Of a stretch of 64,000 bases of DNA, positions 44,771-56,610 are shown in pieces. The DNA is from Aquatica leii (Eukaryota > Arthropoda > Insecta > Coleoptera > Lampyridae), in NCBI GenBank assembly GCA_035610365.1, contig CM069432.1:276061482-276125481 (forward strand), read 5' to 3'. Within the stretch, counting starts at the first letter, position 1, and every line of letters begins with the position of its first letter. A program made the translations under genes and the position numbers. The notes under the pieces were generated by a model that did no database searches, had not been told where the DNA came from, and saw only the letters and a program-made list of their open reading frames with translations.

Positions 44771-46389
44771 TACTATTAACTTACTCTGTATGAACATATT
44801 TGTTCATATGTTATTAGTAATTTTATCTTATATTGTTTTTTACCATTTCATGTTAATAATTTTTATATACGATATGTTTTAGTTATTTTAGAACATATTT
44901 ATTTTTATCTTACTGTCGTTTCTAAAATAACAGTTTATTGTATTTCTCTTCTAAATGTTTTAAGCTTCTGGATTTTATTCCATACAACTTTTTATAATTA
45001 ATACTTTTCCATTTCTTTGATGTTTATACTATAAGACCATCTTTCAAGTCAAATATTTTTTTTTATATTTGTATTTCAAAAAAATTATCGATAATTAGTT
45101 CTTTCTAAATATGTTAAGTTATCAAAATGCGTAAGTTCACCATACAGTGTAGTGATTTCATAGAAGTTTGACTGTGGTTTCCGTACCGTTATATACTTTG
45201 TAATAATATATAATTTTTAACATAAATTTATTTGTAGAATAAAATTTATACTTTTCATCACAATTCAAACGTATACATTCTTTGCGTGGAATTTTTTATT
45301 CACGTCGTTTTTGTATACATACATACAGACACATATAATGCAGTTGTTTGTATTGAGTGCTCTTTATTTATTGATAGAATTTGAGAACGCGTCAAATGTA
45401 AAATGTATTACTACATCTAGTATTTTTTACACACAAAATAAATTAAAGTTAAGACTGTCAAAAAGAAAAATTATAGGTGCAGATACAGCTGAAAAAAAGT
45501 TATGACGACCGGAATAATCAGTTTGAGCGTTATAATATAAATTACGCCATCAAAATAAAAACGTAAATTTTTTCCTAGACGAACGAAATGATTTTAATGA
45601 CAAGTTTTTGTTAGACAAAGATAAATGCGGGTATTGTGTTTAATCAATATTGCTGCCATTAGTAAGATGAATAGATATTTTACAAGACTCAAATATTTTT
45701 ATAATAAAAATGAGTACATGCCTGCTACGTGCTTATTTTTAATACAAAGAAGACAAACGTTGAATGTTTAGTTAACATGTACATTACAATCAAGTTAAAA
45801 AGTATGTTTATTGTTTGCAATCTTCCATTTTTTGCTTTTCGTTGTACTGAACATCGTATGTAACCGCTGCACCTAATTGAAAGCTGTCAAAAAATGTAAT
45901 GCCAACAAATACAACTTTTTAACAACAGCTTAACATTTTTTTTTAAATTGTAATTCATTCAATACTTTAAATATACCGAGTGATTTTTTATGACTAGTAC
46001 GTTAGATAAACACACGAAGGTTTTTAAAACGTCAGTACTTTGAGTAATTGGATCTGAATTTTCGTTTTGTTTGTAGACAATAATGTTCTTTTTAGAACAA
46101 TTTATTTCAATTTACTTTTAAAACAATTGGTAAGTATTTTTAGCTTCAAATTATTTCTAATTAATTTGTAAAACAGAAAAAATTATTTATTGTGTAAAAT
46201 AATGGTTAATATAACAGTTTAAATCTATAAAAAACAGAACCTAAAAAGTTGTTCATTCTGAAACACGAAACGTTAATCGTAATCGAAGATAAGTAGCTGG
46301 TCAATGGATATATTCATTTAAGAAAGTTTCTCAACTTTAAGCTTATAAAGAAGTTTGGTAAAGAATTTGATGTTCTCGGAGATTCACTC
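44771..46389. other. AT-rich spacer, no gene seen
   Basis: Very AT-rich sequence with only short chance frames up to the piggyBac element. Confidence 0.5.
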
Positions 46390-46393
46390 TTAA

Positions 46394-46410
46394 CCCTGCA
46401 GTGGTGGCGC
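46394..46410 (+). repeat. Left terminal inverted repeat of piggyBac
   Basis: CCCTGCAGTGGTGGCGC, preceded by the TTAA target. Confidence 0.92.
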
Positions 46411-46703
46411 TGTGTCTGTGAGACCCAATGCGCAGTACTTCCCCCTATTACGTAAAAAATAACGGAGGTGGGGATACGCGCTCTTATAAGTGCCTACACG
46501 CTGCTGTCACCAGTTGAGTAGAGAACGGCCCAACTTGAAGTATTTATAGTCTTTGTGATATTTACAAAAAGATCTCACAGACCCAGCGCCACCGGTGATG
46601 TGGCAATTTTTTTTCTGTGAGTTACAAAACATATTCATAAGGTAAGTGATATATTTCCATGTTTTTAGTATTATTTCACTCATCGGTTTATATTTGTCAT
46701 AGA

Positions 46704-48434
46704 ATGAGTTACTATGAGAAGGAGCAAGCGCGTTTGTTGCGACTGCTGGCAGAATATGAAGCGGAAGAGGAAGATGGAGGCGAATTACCGTCGTCAGAAG
46801 AAAGTGACGCTGATGAAAATGTTTCCGAGCAAGATGTGCAGTGTGATATGGATATTGAAGAAGAGGTAGAACAGAGCAGTGATGTAGAGCCCGAGGAAGA
46901 ACCGGATGGGCATAGAAATCCATCTGTTTTTGGTAAAGATGGAACACAGTGGTTGAAGCATCCGCCACCAGCTCGTAAAACAAGATCCGCAAATGTTATA
47001 AAAGAGAAACCTGGAGTTACAGGCGTAGCAAGAGACGCGAAAACTATTTTGGAATGCTGGAATTTATATATTACCCAAGAAATGCTGGTAGAAAATACCA
47101 ACAAATATATTACACAAATACACGGTCAGTTTCGCCGTGAACGTTCATGTAGACCAACGGCTACTATAGAAATGAAAGCTTTGTTAGGCCTTTTATATCT
47201 GGCAGGAACTCTAAGAGCCGCCCGATTGAATGTTGCTGAGCTTTGGGACAGAAGCGGTACAGGGATCGAAAGGTTTTGGCTTACAATGTCACAACAAAGA
47301 TTTCTTTTTCTATTACGTACTCTACGGTTCGACGACAAGGAGACAAGAGAAGAGAGAAAATCAACGGACAGGCTGGCAGCAATACGAGATTTTTTTGAAT
47401 TATTCAATTCAAATTGCAGAAAATATTATACTATCGGCGATTGTGTTACAATAGATGAAAAGCTCGAAGCTTTCAGGGGACGGTGCATCTTCAAACAATA
47501 CATCCCGAATAAGCCCAATAAGTATGGTTTGAAAATATATGCAGTAGTCGATTCACATTGCCGCTATACTTTGAATTTGGAAGTGTATCCCGGTCAACAG
47601 CCCGAGGGTGCATTCAGACTTCCTAATGATCCAACTAGTCTTGTAAAATGACTAATTTCACCAATATCAGGATCAGGAAGGAATGTTACGGCAGACAATT
47701 GGTTTACCAGTTTTCCCCTTGTTTCTCGGCTTTTGAATGAGCACAGATTAAATTATGTTGGAACTGTGAGGAAGAATAAACGGGAACTTCCACCAGAATT
47801 CGTAAGTACAAAGGATCGGCCAGTTAATTCAAGCATGTTTGGTATTTCAAAAGATATGACAATTGTGTCATATGTTCCCAAAAAGGGGAAAAATGTTGTA
47901 TTGACGTCGAGTATGCATCATAGTGATGACATAGACATGAACACTGGAAAGCAAATGAAGCCCAAAATTATAACATATTACAACAGTACTAAAGGCGGTG
48001 TCGACACAGTTGGTGAACTCTGTGCAACATATAACGTTGCTAGAAATACAAGGCGATGGCCGATGGTGATATTTTATTCACTTTTGAACTTAGCTGGAAT
48101 TAACACCCAAATAATATTCACTTCTAACAATAAAGGGCAAGAAGGAGAAACGATTAGAAGATTATTTTTGAAAAGGCTTTCTTTATCACTGACCGAAGAG
48201 CATACGCGGCGAAGGGTCCTGGAAAAGAATGTCCCTAGAGCTGTTAGAGAAAGGCGCGAAGAGGCTGCTGGTCTAACCCGAGATCATCAGGAAGCAGAGG
48301 TTATCCCACAAGGCACAAAGCGGAGCTGTTATTTTTGTAAAAAGGATAGAAAAACAAAATATTACTGTTTATCATGCCATAAATTCGTATGTCTTGAGCA
48401 TGCCCAGTTTATGTGTTCGAATTGTGTGCAATAA
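46704..48434 (+). pseudogene. piggyBac transposase, one in-frame stop
   Basis: Chosen start is the ATG at 46704 (MSYYEKEQARLLRLL), right after an acceptor-like TTTGTCATAG; an upstream in-frame ATG at 46659 would add 15 residues. The protein has an acidic N-terminal tail, then the DDE_Tnp_1_7 core: TRSANVIKEKPGVTG, LLGLLYLAGTLRAARLNV, the first acidic motif VTIDEKLEAFRGRC (about 47450), YGLKIYAVVDS, TADNWFTSFPL (about 47692) and KGGVDTVGEL (about 47995). The last about 40 residues are a Cys-rich zinc-binding domain (CYFCKKD..YYCLSC..FVCLEH..CSNC), which in piggyBac binds the ends. The frame is continuous for 576 codons except for TGA at 47649-47651. Relatives have Arg here, so CGA to TGA (CpG decay) is the simple explanation. 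No frameshift is seen. Confidence 0.93.
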
Positions 48435-48753
48435 TTTGTCATTTTGATTTTGTCTTGACATATTAGAATAATGTTTATTTTGCGTTCCTTAATTTGTGCA
48501 ATAAATCTGTTTTTGAGTTTACTGGTATTTTTTTGTTGCAAAGAAGAGGTATTACAGCACTTTCTATTTTCAAGGCGAAATTGTTGATAACTACGAAAAT
48601 ATTCACTAAGTATGTCTTATTATAGTCCAAGAAATACAGGTCTTTGACGTAAATTTATATTTTATTCAAATTTTGATTCAAAAAAGATAATCTGAGTTGT
48701 TCCTGGCGCTGGGTACTACAGACCCAGCGCCACCGGGTGTGTAACAAACAGGG

Positions 48754-48770
48754 GCGCCACCACTGCCGGG
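48754..48770 (-). repeat. Right terminal inverted repeat of piggyBac
   Basis: GCGCCACCACTGCCGGG, followed by the TTAA target. Confidence 0.92.
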
Positions 48771-48829
48771 TTAAGAAAACCAGGTAAGAAGCGTCGAACT
48801 AAATTGAATTTGATGATTTTGATTAAAGC

Positions 48830-49095
48830 GTTTTAAGAAGATCTGTGCATGAAATGTACATATACAGGCGATCATCAAGTACTCACAGTCAAAGTGTTGG
48901 TGGAAACAATTAAAAATAAAGTCAGTCAACTACATGGAAAAACTTGAAACTTGACGAAATTATCTTTTAAAACTTGGGGTTCGTTACAAGAAACACTGTA
49001 ACAAACGTATACTTTTAATGGGACAAAACGATAGTGTAGCTTGGCTGTTGTGGTATTTGAGAAAGCTGAGAGAGAATGACGCTTAAGGCAACAAT
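48830..49095 (+). pseudogene. Tc1-like transposase remnant, N-terminal piece
   Basis: YLLKLGVRYKKHCNKRILLM and GQNDSVAWLLWYLRKLREN (about 48960-49080) match the region before the first Asp of an arthropod Tc1/mariner-like transposase family whose core has a DNAPYHS motif. Stops interrupt it. It is separated from its C-terminal part (50345 onward) by about 1.25 kb of other DNA. Confidence 0.6.
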
Positions 49096-49299
49096 ATACA
49101 ACCAGTTACATATGTTATGTTAAAAATTAGTAGTTCAATTCGCGAGTATGAAAATTTTTCTTCAAGTATGAAATTTGTCCGGAGAATTCCCTACACTTTC
49201 GCCGAGACTGTCAAATTTTAGACAGCACTTTTAACTCACTTCCTGCAAGCGCATCTACGAGTTCTGTACTTTTACGCCCGGGGCAACCTTCACCTTTAG

Positions 49300-50290
49300 A
49301 TTGTTTCACGTGAATATGCAATTACATTTGTGAGGTTGAAACGGGTGGATATTGGTACCCACCACATGTTTACCGTTATCACCGAAGATAACTAGCAGGT
49401 GACCTCGTTGGAAAACTTTCATGACGTCACATTATTGATAACGTTATCGTTTTATATATCGTCAAGGGTTGGAAACCTGCAGGATTATCCCTCTTTTGAA
49501 GGTTAACTACGACAAACACTGGGGAAATTTACGATGTTAAGTCGAAGGGAAACGCTGCGCATTTGCGTTCTTAAATGATTGGATGCAAAGGAGACCTTTT
49601 ACTTATGTTAACATTGTATGCTCGTTTAGATTGGGTTTAATATTGCTTTTTAGGTAACTCAAGTACGGAATTAGCTAATACCCTACTGGATAAAACCTAA
49701 CTGTGAGTATTACTATTTCAATTTTTTCTTCGATTTGTACTTCGGTGGTCATGTCATTTATGACCGTACGTGCATGTTAAATTAACACAATTAATAATAT
49801 TTTTGTGCTTCACGAACTCATAAGCAGTGCACGTGGAGTCTGGAAGGCTTAAATTGTTTGTTTGTCTACAATTTAAAGATTTGTAAATATAAATTCAGAC
49901 TGTAACTGTTTAGACCGCCAGGGTCAGCTTGTAGTACGGTGTGTTGCTCACTATTCGACGCAACTTATAATTCATTCGACCCATGTATAAATATTGGCGA
50001 AAACTTACAGTTATATAGGTTCTTCATCTTCTGTGATAAAATAAATATATATATTCTGTGTTATTACTTCTGTGGTGTTATTTATTGTTTTCCAGCTACG
50101 GGTAGAGTTAGTCGGTATCTCCCTAACTTATTCTTTCATCGTCTTGGCGCCTTTTTTTAGATTTACGTTATAATTTCGCATAACAAAGCCTGCGATCCCT
50201 CTCCGAAGAAGCTGTGCTAGCCGTTGCTTTGTTTTGTTACAAGAAGACCAGCGTAACAATTTATTCTTGGCGGGCCAACTCGAGGAACCT
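49300..50290 (+). repeat. LTR-like insertion between the two transposase pieces
   Basis: Non-coding. It contains a possible LTR with a polyadenylation-type AATAAA near 50040 and an end near GCGTAACA (about 50256), followed after six bases by TGGCGGGCCAACTCGAGGAA, which resembles a primer-binding site (tRNA-complementary TGGCG..C). The start may be TGTTTCACGTG (about 49304) or TGTTAACATTG (about 49610). It looks like a solo LTR plus a little internal sequence; without a second copy this remains a guess. Confidence 0.3.
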
Positions 50291-50344
50291 GATTTACTCG
50301 TAACACATAGTTAGATGAAACTTACATTCATATGGAGTTAACCA

Positions 50345-50965
50345 GTGTTTGCAGTCCGAAAATGAAGCAGGTGTAAACAACGACTTTTTAATTTTCAATC
50401 GCTGAGTCTGGCGACTAATATGAATCATACAAATTTTATGCAATGTTTGAAAAAGCGCCTTATTCCAAGTTTAGGTTCTATTGGCCTCATCGTAATGGAT
50501 AATGCACCTTATTACTCATAGCAAATAAACACACCTCCGACTTAAAGTAAAATCGTAAAGAAAATATTCGTTGTGGCTAGAAACAAATGAAATTACTACT
50601 ACAACTGATATGCAAAAAGCAGAATTATTAATGTTAGTCAACCAGCACCCTACTTCAAAAAGTTATTTTGTGAATACATTACTAAGTAGTATGGACATAA
50701 TATTCTTTGATTGTCTCTTTACCATTGTGACTTAAATTCAATTAAATTCATATGAAGTCTCGTAAATAGGAAAGTTACAGTGAATAATGTGGCACAAAGA
50801 AGTATTAATATTGAAAAGTTGGTTCGAAATTCATTTTCTGAAATAACGCATGCAAATTAGAAAAAACGGTGTCATCGTATGTTACATCTTCGTGAAGAAA
50901 TTTGGAAAACAGATTGTTCAGTTGATGATGTGCAAAGTTTATCGATGATTAGTTAATTATTGACC
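50345..50965 (+). pseudogene. Tc1-like transposase remnant, C-terminal piece
   Basis: SENEAGVNNDFLIFN (about 50355), SLGSIGLIVMDNAPYYS (about 50470-50518, second catalytic Asp in DNAPYYS), QINTPPT, YHCDLNSIKFIWS-like sequence (about 50725) and a C-terminal stretch NIEKLVRNSFSEIT (about 50810). The order is that of the DNAPYHS family of Tc1/mariner relatives. Several stops and shifts. No inverted ends were found. Confidence 0.7.
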
Positions 50966-52000
50966 TCGGTCATATTGTATGAAATTTTTATAAATAAAAG
51001 ATAATGTAAGTTTTAAAAGATTTATTAAAATTCGTACTAACTGTGATTATCGTAGTTGTAATTAATGATCAGATTAAAACGTGATATTCGTACAGTGCTC
51101 CCCCAGACACGCTTATCAAAGGTTTTGTAAGTTTGGTCAAGCAAGTCATTTAGGTCGATTTCATTGTCCTACGCTTCAAGTATATTTTATAACTTATTAG
51201 TTCCGACAATTCTTATTTAGTTTTTGAGATACAAGTGGTTTGATATTTTTAAGCAGTTATTTTGTTAAGATTTTTAAGAGTTTTGTTTATTCAATATTAT
51301 TTTCGCTTATGGTTGCAAGTACGAGGTGGAAAACATCGTGCAAACTTAGATAAATTACGTTTCGTTTTAATTTTTCATTTCTGTTTTAATTTTATCATAG
51401 ATTTCTTTTGAGATAGTTGTTGACAATACATGTATCATTTATTTAAAAAAAAAACATTTTTAATTAATAAGGCAGTTGGATACAAACTTTCTTTCGTAAT
51501 ACAATAAGATTAAAAGTAGCAGGTTGCGGGTTTTTAAATGTGTTAATTAAATAGTTAAGTGCAAATTTTAATGCTTTGTTATTTTGATACAGTTAGGACA
51601 CAGATGCCTTTGAATTTAATTTTTTTGTTTTTTTAATTAAAATTTACGTTTTAGTAAAATAGATTTTTTTATTGTAGCCGATTATTTTATTATAAATTAA
51701 TTTTGTGTGTGAAATTTTGTTTGTTGATTTTATCTTTGATTTCTTTTATGTAATAAATTGTTAATGTAACGGAGTTTTTAGGTTTTTAGTTTCTTAGGCA
51801 AAATGCTCCCCGGAATCTGCAGTTGCAACACATCGCAGTGGTTCAATAACCGAAGAAAAAGTCTTTTACATCTCATTCAATTTACAAAGGTCTAAAAAAA
51901 AATAAACTACTTTTAATTTTTTAGGGACATTGATTTTTTGGTCTCTTCAATAACAGTTCAAGCGAATCCAAACATTTGAGTGATTTAATATAAAATCTGA
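50966..52000. other. AT-rich spacer with a possible zinc-knuckle scrap
   Basis: Mostly AT-rich and empty. At about 51117-51170 the plus strand reads RFCKFGQASHLGRFHCP, close to a CCHC knuckle with F in place of one Cys; it could be a scrap of a retrotransposon nucleocapsid-like ORF. Confidence 0.3.
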
Positions 52001-52680
52001 ACCAGAAAATGATAGTTTCTTAACAGGCATTCAAGTCCAACTAAGACTTTTTGGTATTGTCTAAAATAACACCTGAAAAACGGTGTAACAAAAATTTTGC
52101 TCCTTCTGACCTAGCAAAATCTATACAAACCCCAAAAGATTTGCAACCTCTTCCTAAAGCATTATCAAGGAAGACTCAGAAAGGAAGAAAACCAGTGGAA
52201 ACAAAAATTTTGACAGATATGCCTAATATACAAGAAATAAACAAAAATTGTGAGAGACGCCGGGAAGAGAAAAAAAAGGAAAAAGTAACGAAAAGCGTGT
52301 TTGCATCGAAAACTAAAAAACCGACTGGAAAACATAAAAAAAACGTACCAGGGAAAGACAGTGACATTAGTACAGACACCGATATTAATGAACAAATCCT
52401 CCAGAAATTTAAAGAATAAAATTTTATACAAGGCAATATTGCAATTGTCAAAAAAGTCAGTGAAATATTACGTCGCAAAAATTTTTGAAATTCATTCTCA
52501 AGAATACTTACAGTAACTTTCTTGCGGAGAAAATTTTTATTTTGTGTTTTTCGAAGTGAACGACACATTAACACTATGACTAAGCTTTCTGCGCCATTTT
52601 TTCTTGGTGCTACTGCTAAAGTGCAAAGGAAAACTTAAGTTTCTAGTAAATTTTTCTAACTTTGAGAATTTGGCATAACT
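52001..52680 (+). pseudogene. pogo-like transposase, C-terminal fragment
   Basis: The frame 52051-52419 contains PLPKALSRKTQKGRKPVETK and ILTDMPN, the tail sequence (PFPKAPPRKxxxRKxGKSxILTDTP in relatives) of pogo/Tigger-like transposases. It is followed by a Lys-rich stretch and, in another frame, VKYYVAKIFEIHSQEY and an EVNDT..LSAPFFLGATAKVQRK segment, the SH3-like C-terminal module also seen in pogo-1 at 10390-10640. Only the C-terminus is left. No ends were found. Confidence 0.7.
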
Positions 52681-53340
52681 TTTTTTTTGTAATTTAATTT
52701 AAGTTATGATTACTGCGCCGTATAAATTTTGCTCGACCTTTGATTTGCCCATTATATTATTTCCGTTTATGTTCACGTATGCTAACGCAATGCTCAGTGA
52801 TATCAATTAAGATTTCGATGTCTGTACATTAAAAAAATCGCTAAGACTATTTTACGGAAAGATCAATTTTTTTAAATTCTGACAGCAAACTTGGTCACCC
52901 TCACGTGTTTGTTACTTCAGAAAATTTTAATGACTGGGTAATTGCTTATTCATTGGGTCTATGGTTAGATGTAATCATGTCAGCAACTAACATTCGTTAT
53001 ATGGGCAAATCGAATTCAACGTTTCAATCACGAAGAATTGGTGGCACCTGTTAAATATCAATTAAACGATTTTTGGAAACCTAGCGCACTTTCTATATTA
53101 ACTATCGCAGTACCGGTCCAAAGACCGTACGAGCCGTGACCTTGCATAGGGCGCTTGGCTGACAGAGGCGCCAAACAATGAACACAGTTTAGTAATAAAA
53201 AAAACTATAAAAGCGTTGGAGCGAAATCCTATTAGTATTTGGGGTTGTTGTGTTGTGTTGTGTATCGACTTAACAAGTTTATAAAAAGGTGAAACTATAG
53301 CATCAACACGACAAAAAAATTAATCAAAAATTATAGAGCT

Positions 53341-53545
53341 GCTGACACCAACAATAAAAATTATTCTAAGATAATAGTATCGTATTTAATACCCTGTTCT
53401 AAGAACTGCACACTTCGTTTAAATAATTTGCTGACAGCCGACACCGATAATGAATATAAATAGATGTTAATGTTATCGCATAAGATGTGGTTAAATTAAG
53501 TCGCTATTCCAAAAACTGCACGTGTCCTTTATAAATAGTTTTTGT
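53341..53545. repeat. Two imperfect tandem units of about 90 and 113 bp
   Basis: Unit one starts GCTGACACC (53341) and unit two GCTGACAGCC (53430). Both contain GATAATA/GATAATG, TTCTAAGAACTGCAC/TTCCAAAAACTGCAC and a TAAATA.TTT ending in the same order. The nature of the repeat is unknown. The surrounding stretches 52681-53340 and 53546-53596 show nothing else. Confidence 0.45.
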
Positions 53546-53596
53546 CGATAGAAATATATCTCAAATATAGCGTATTTACAGATGTTGTAAATAATA

Positions 53597-54036
53597 CAGT
53601 GCACGCCGATTAATAGAATCACGTTGGGACTTGGGGTTTTTGATAACAATAACCGAATGACAACAATATCCAAAAATCACAGATGTTTCAATGATTATGT
53701 AATGTTACTTAGGTCAGTCAAAGGACTTCAGTAAATAAATAGCACTGCAAAAATAAAGCTGGATATGCAAAAGAATTATTTTTAGGTTACACTGATTAAA
53801 TTTTTCACTCTAAACAAGTGTATTGTGAAAACTCAGCTAAAAAAATCATGGAAAATAGGTTATTATCAAGGCTAGAAACAAAGCTGAAGAAGAAATTGAT
53901 AACATTAACCAATATTATGATTACTATAAACGAAGTTTTTTCTGTGTAGTAGCATACGCCAGGCCGGTTCTTTATTAAAATGATAACATTACCTGACTGA
54001 TAACATTATCTGTGATTCTAATAAGCGGGTGCACTG
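53597..54036. mobile_element. Tigger/pogo-type MITE, 440 bp
   Basis: Ends CAGTGCACGCCGATTAATAG (53597) and complement CAGTGCACCCGCTTATTAGA (ending 54036), sharing CAGTGCAC and TTAxTAGAATCAC, flanked by TA (53595-53596 and 54037-54038). The inner arms also share GATAACA-type blocks (TTTTTGATAACAATAACCG; TGATAACATTACCTGACTG). There is no coding capacity. The CAGTGCAC start and TA target fit Tigger-like elements. Confidence 0.85.
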
Positions 54037-54503
54037 TATTAATGTAACTAATATGTTTCTTTAGGGGCTTTTAGTAGACTAGCTCACGCCATGTTTTTGT
54101 TAAGACTTCAGATAAAGGTTACCACGTACATCAAGTACATGTTTTTAAATTTGGTCAATTTTATTGGACTATTAACAGCTTGTTTTGTAGTTAATGAAAT
54201 ATTAAATACATCGATACGTTTAAAAAAAATCTTACAGCATCTAATGCATAGTTAAAATTAACAATTTCCGCTTGTTTAAATAGTGAGAACCAACCTAAAA
54301 ACTTTAATTGAAAATATCTTTTGGAGCACAATTTTCATTTTATTTAGAACTTCTAGTACTAATGTCTTGTGTTACAACGATAGCTTTAAACTTAAGATTG
54401 CCCACGCCAAAAAACGTGAGAATCAGTATTATCTACACTCACACAAAACAACAAGCCTAGGGTTTTTTTGTTCTTTAAGTTTCGTTTTATGTCGTGTTTA
54501 CTA
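54037..54503. other. AT-rich spacer, no gene seen
   Basis: Nothing recognised between the MITE and the hAT remnant. Confidence 0.5.
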
Positions 54504-56610
54504 TGTCAGACAAGAAAAATCCATCTGGGTTTTTCCATAGAAAAAGAAAAATTTTGCAAACTGTGCGAAACAAAAACAATCGTCATTGTTAAAGAAATTT
54601 CTTTTTGCAAGTGCCAATAATGAAGATCGTACACCTACTCCAAGTTCTTCTTGTACAACTTCATAATAATAAGTTGTAAAATGTCGCCCTGGAAAGAAGG
54701 CGGAAATTAAAGAACATTCTATAGGTTTTATTTCTGATAATGACACAAGGGGAGAATCTTTGACTAATGCTATTTTAAAACAACTTGAAGACTTGAACAT
54801 ACCACTTAATCACCTTAGGAGCAAAGGTTATGACAATGGAACTAACATGAGGGGGAAACACGTAGGAGTACAGAAAAGAATCTTGAATCTAAATCGTCGT
54901 GCTATTTTCATGTCTTGTAGAGCTCACTTGCTTAATCTTGTGGTAAATGATGCTGCTTTCTGTAGCAATGAAACAGTATCATTTTTTGGAATTTTTTGGA
55001 AGTATACAATTTTTTCTCTGCTTGCCCTCATCGTTCGAAAAAAAAACACGTAAAAAACTAACTGTGAAGCCACTGTTACGTGCAAAATTTTTATAACGTA
55101 ATACCCTGTATATTGAATTAAAATTAGATTCCGGTTTTGACGCCCTCTGCCGATCTTTTCTTGTGACTGTCATTTTACGACGAAGTCGTTAAGCTGACAA
55201 CAGCATAAAATGGCCTGTTTCGCTTAAAGAAAGTTATCGAATAACATCCTCTGTAATGGAAATCAAATTATAACTTCATTACGTTTTTAAAATAATGTAT
55301 TCGTCACAGGGTAAGATATTTACATCCGTTTTGTTAATATTCTTTTGTAATTTCTTCTTAATTTGATAGGCGTTCCACCACGTTTTGGCTACATGCTTCT
55401 ATTCAATAAAGAATAATGAGGGATTAATATCGATAAATACCTTCATGGGACGAGTATAACTCTATATACAAGGCCTCGTTTAAAACTAAAAAAACCGAAG
55501 ACAAGAACTTTTCTTCGAGATTCTACTCATGCGGCAAACACCTGTGAAACCAACTTTCATTGAATGTGTACAACAGCATTCGACAATCGGGTTATGTTAT
55601 GTGTACTTTCTTTTAGCAGTAATTAACAGTTTTGTAGATCTTGATTTCGTAAGTCATTGTGTTGACACGATTTGCTACTCAAATTTATTCCAGGCCGGGG
55701 AAAACGTTTTCTTCGACCAAGTAGGTACTGGATTGTGGGTAAGTTTATTTAATTATTTTATCGCTGTCAGAAAAGTCACTCACGGAACTTTAGCTAATGT
55801 TAATTTCCGTAATTACGATCATTGTTTTAATACCATTAAGGTAGTTTCATTAATTATTTTGTGTGTATCGCATGCTGTGTACAAACAATATTTACTACGA
55901 AATTTTCTTCGGTATTCGCTTCTACTTAACCTATGTATTGTGTGTAGCCGATACTTCTGACGTTTATGAATTGAGAATTAGATATACTCTTGTTAATATT
56001 CTATGTTACTAAATTAAAGTTTTTATACCTGTTAATCTTTCTTTTATGGTAACATACCTTTCTCTTTTATTGTGGTTACCAGAACATCAGAGTAACAAGG
56101 ATTACGAACCAAAAAATTACAGGCTTGGACCGTTTGTCTTGATCGAGGCAGAAGTTTTAATTATAAATGATCTGGCGCCTTTAATTATTATTCACTTGAA
56201 CCTCCCCTATCTCCGACTGTGTGAGTTGGCCGTGCAAGGTTTGTAAGACCTAAAGCTTGTAACACCACTAAGCCAAACAAGATAGGAAACTCGCATCAAT
56301 GCCATAATACCCATCAGATATCAGTTAGGGGAGATCTATGTCTCATTTTATGGGTCTAGTAAGCATCCAAGATTTTGCAGCAAGTTTGGCAAATAAACTA
56401 AAAACTAACTTCTTTTTTAGTATTCTCTTCTCTTTCTGAAAGATTTGATCAACTTCAGAAGTTCAACCAACTGTTTGGATTCCTTCATCCTAAAGCTGTG
56501 TGCCTTGAAAACAGTGATATTTTAAACTGCTGCAAAGATTTATATTTGGCTTTCACTGATGGCTCTCATAGTGATGTAGATAATATTCAGCTGTATAATA
56601 AATACAAGTG
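54504..56610 (+). pseudogene. hAT transposase remnant (ZMYM-like), invaded by an element C copy
   Basis: Starts MSDKKNPSGFFHRKRK (54504), decays, then is clean at 54760-55053: LKQLEDLNIPLNHL, SKGYDNGTNMRGKHVGVQK and SCRAHLLNLVVNDAA. The last is the hAT C..H..NL signature and the YDN Asp precedes it. A C-terminal piece follows at about 56410-56610: LSERFDQLQKFNQLFGFL and CKDLYLAFTDGSHSDVD, the region near the hAT dimerisation domain. Between them lies 55035-56290, which belongs to the element C family on the opposite strand. The sequence between the two hAT pieces (the rest of the core) is missing as well, so the insertion was accompanied or followed by deletion. Confidence 0.72.
55035..56290 (-). 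mobile_element. Partial inverted copy of the element C family
   Basis: Read on the minus strand it follows element C from about 17880 to 19293 in order. The end of the transposase gene is recognisable near 56230 (CTTGCACGGCCAACTCACA in both, then GGGGAGGTTCAA). Non-coding blocks follow: CACAGYATGCGATACA (about 55880), GAAGAAAACGTTTTCCCC (about 55712), AAATCGTGTCA (about 55672) and TTTTGACGCCCTC (complement side, about 55136). The 5' part and right terminus are missing. The 143-residue plus-strand frame at 55529-55960 lies antisense to this and is not a gene. Confidence 0.75.

Larger units (their letters stand above)
46394..48770 (+). mobile_element. piggyBac-family DNA transposon, nearly whole
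   Basis: Ends CCCTGCAGTGGTGGCGC (46394) and its inverted counterpart GCGCCACCACTGCCGGG (ending 48770), 16 of 17 positions matching, flanked by TTAA at 46390-46393 and 48771-48774. A subterminal repeat CAGACCCAGCGCCACCGG occurs at about 46579 and again at about 48720 in the same orientation. The size (2377 bp) and single gene are normal for piggyBac. This is the youngest-looking element in the window. Confidence 0.95.

Noticed and set aside
46507-47407. Minus-strand frames of 93-161 residues
   Set aside because: Antisense shadows of the piggyBac transposase, low-complexity where opposite its acidic tail.
49939-50160. A 73-residue frame
   Set aside because: It lies within LTR-like non-coding DNA between two transposase pieces.
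55529-55960. A 143-residue open frame with hydrophobic segments, possible membrane protein
   Set aside because: It lies antisense to non-coding sequence that aligns with element C 18340-18670, and no homologous frame exists there.
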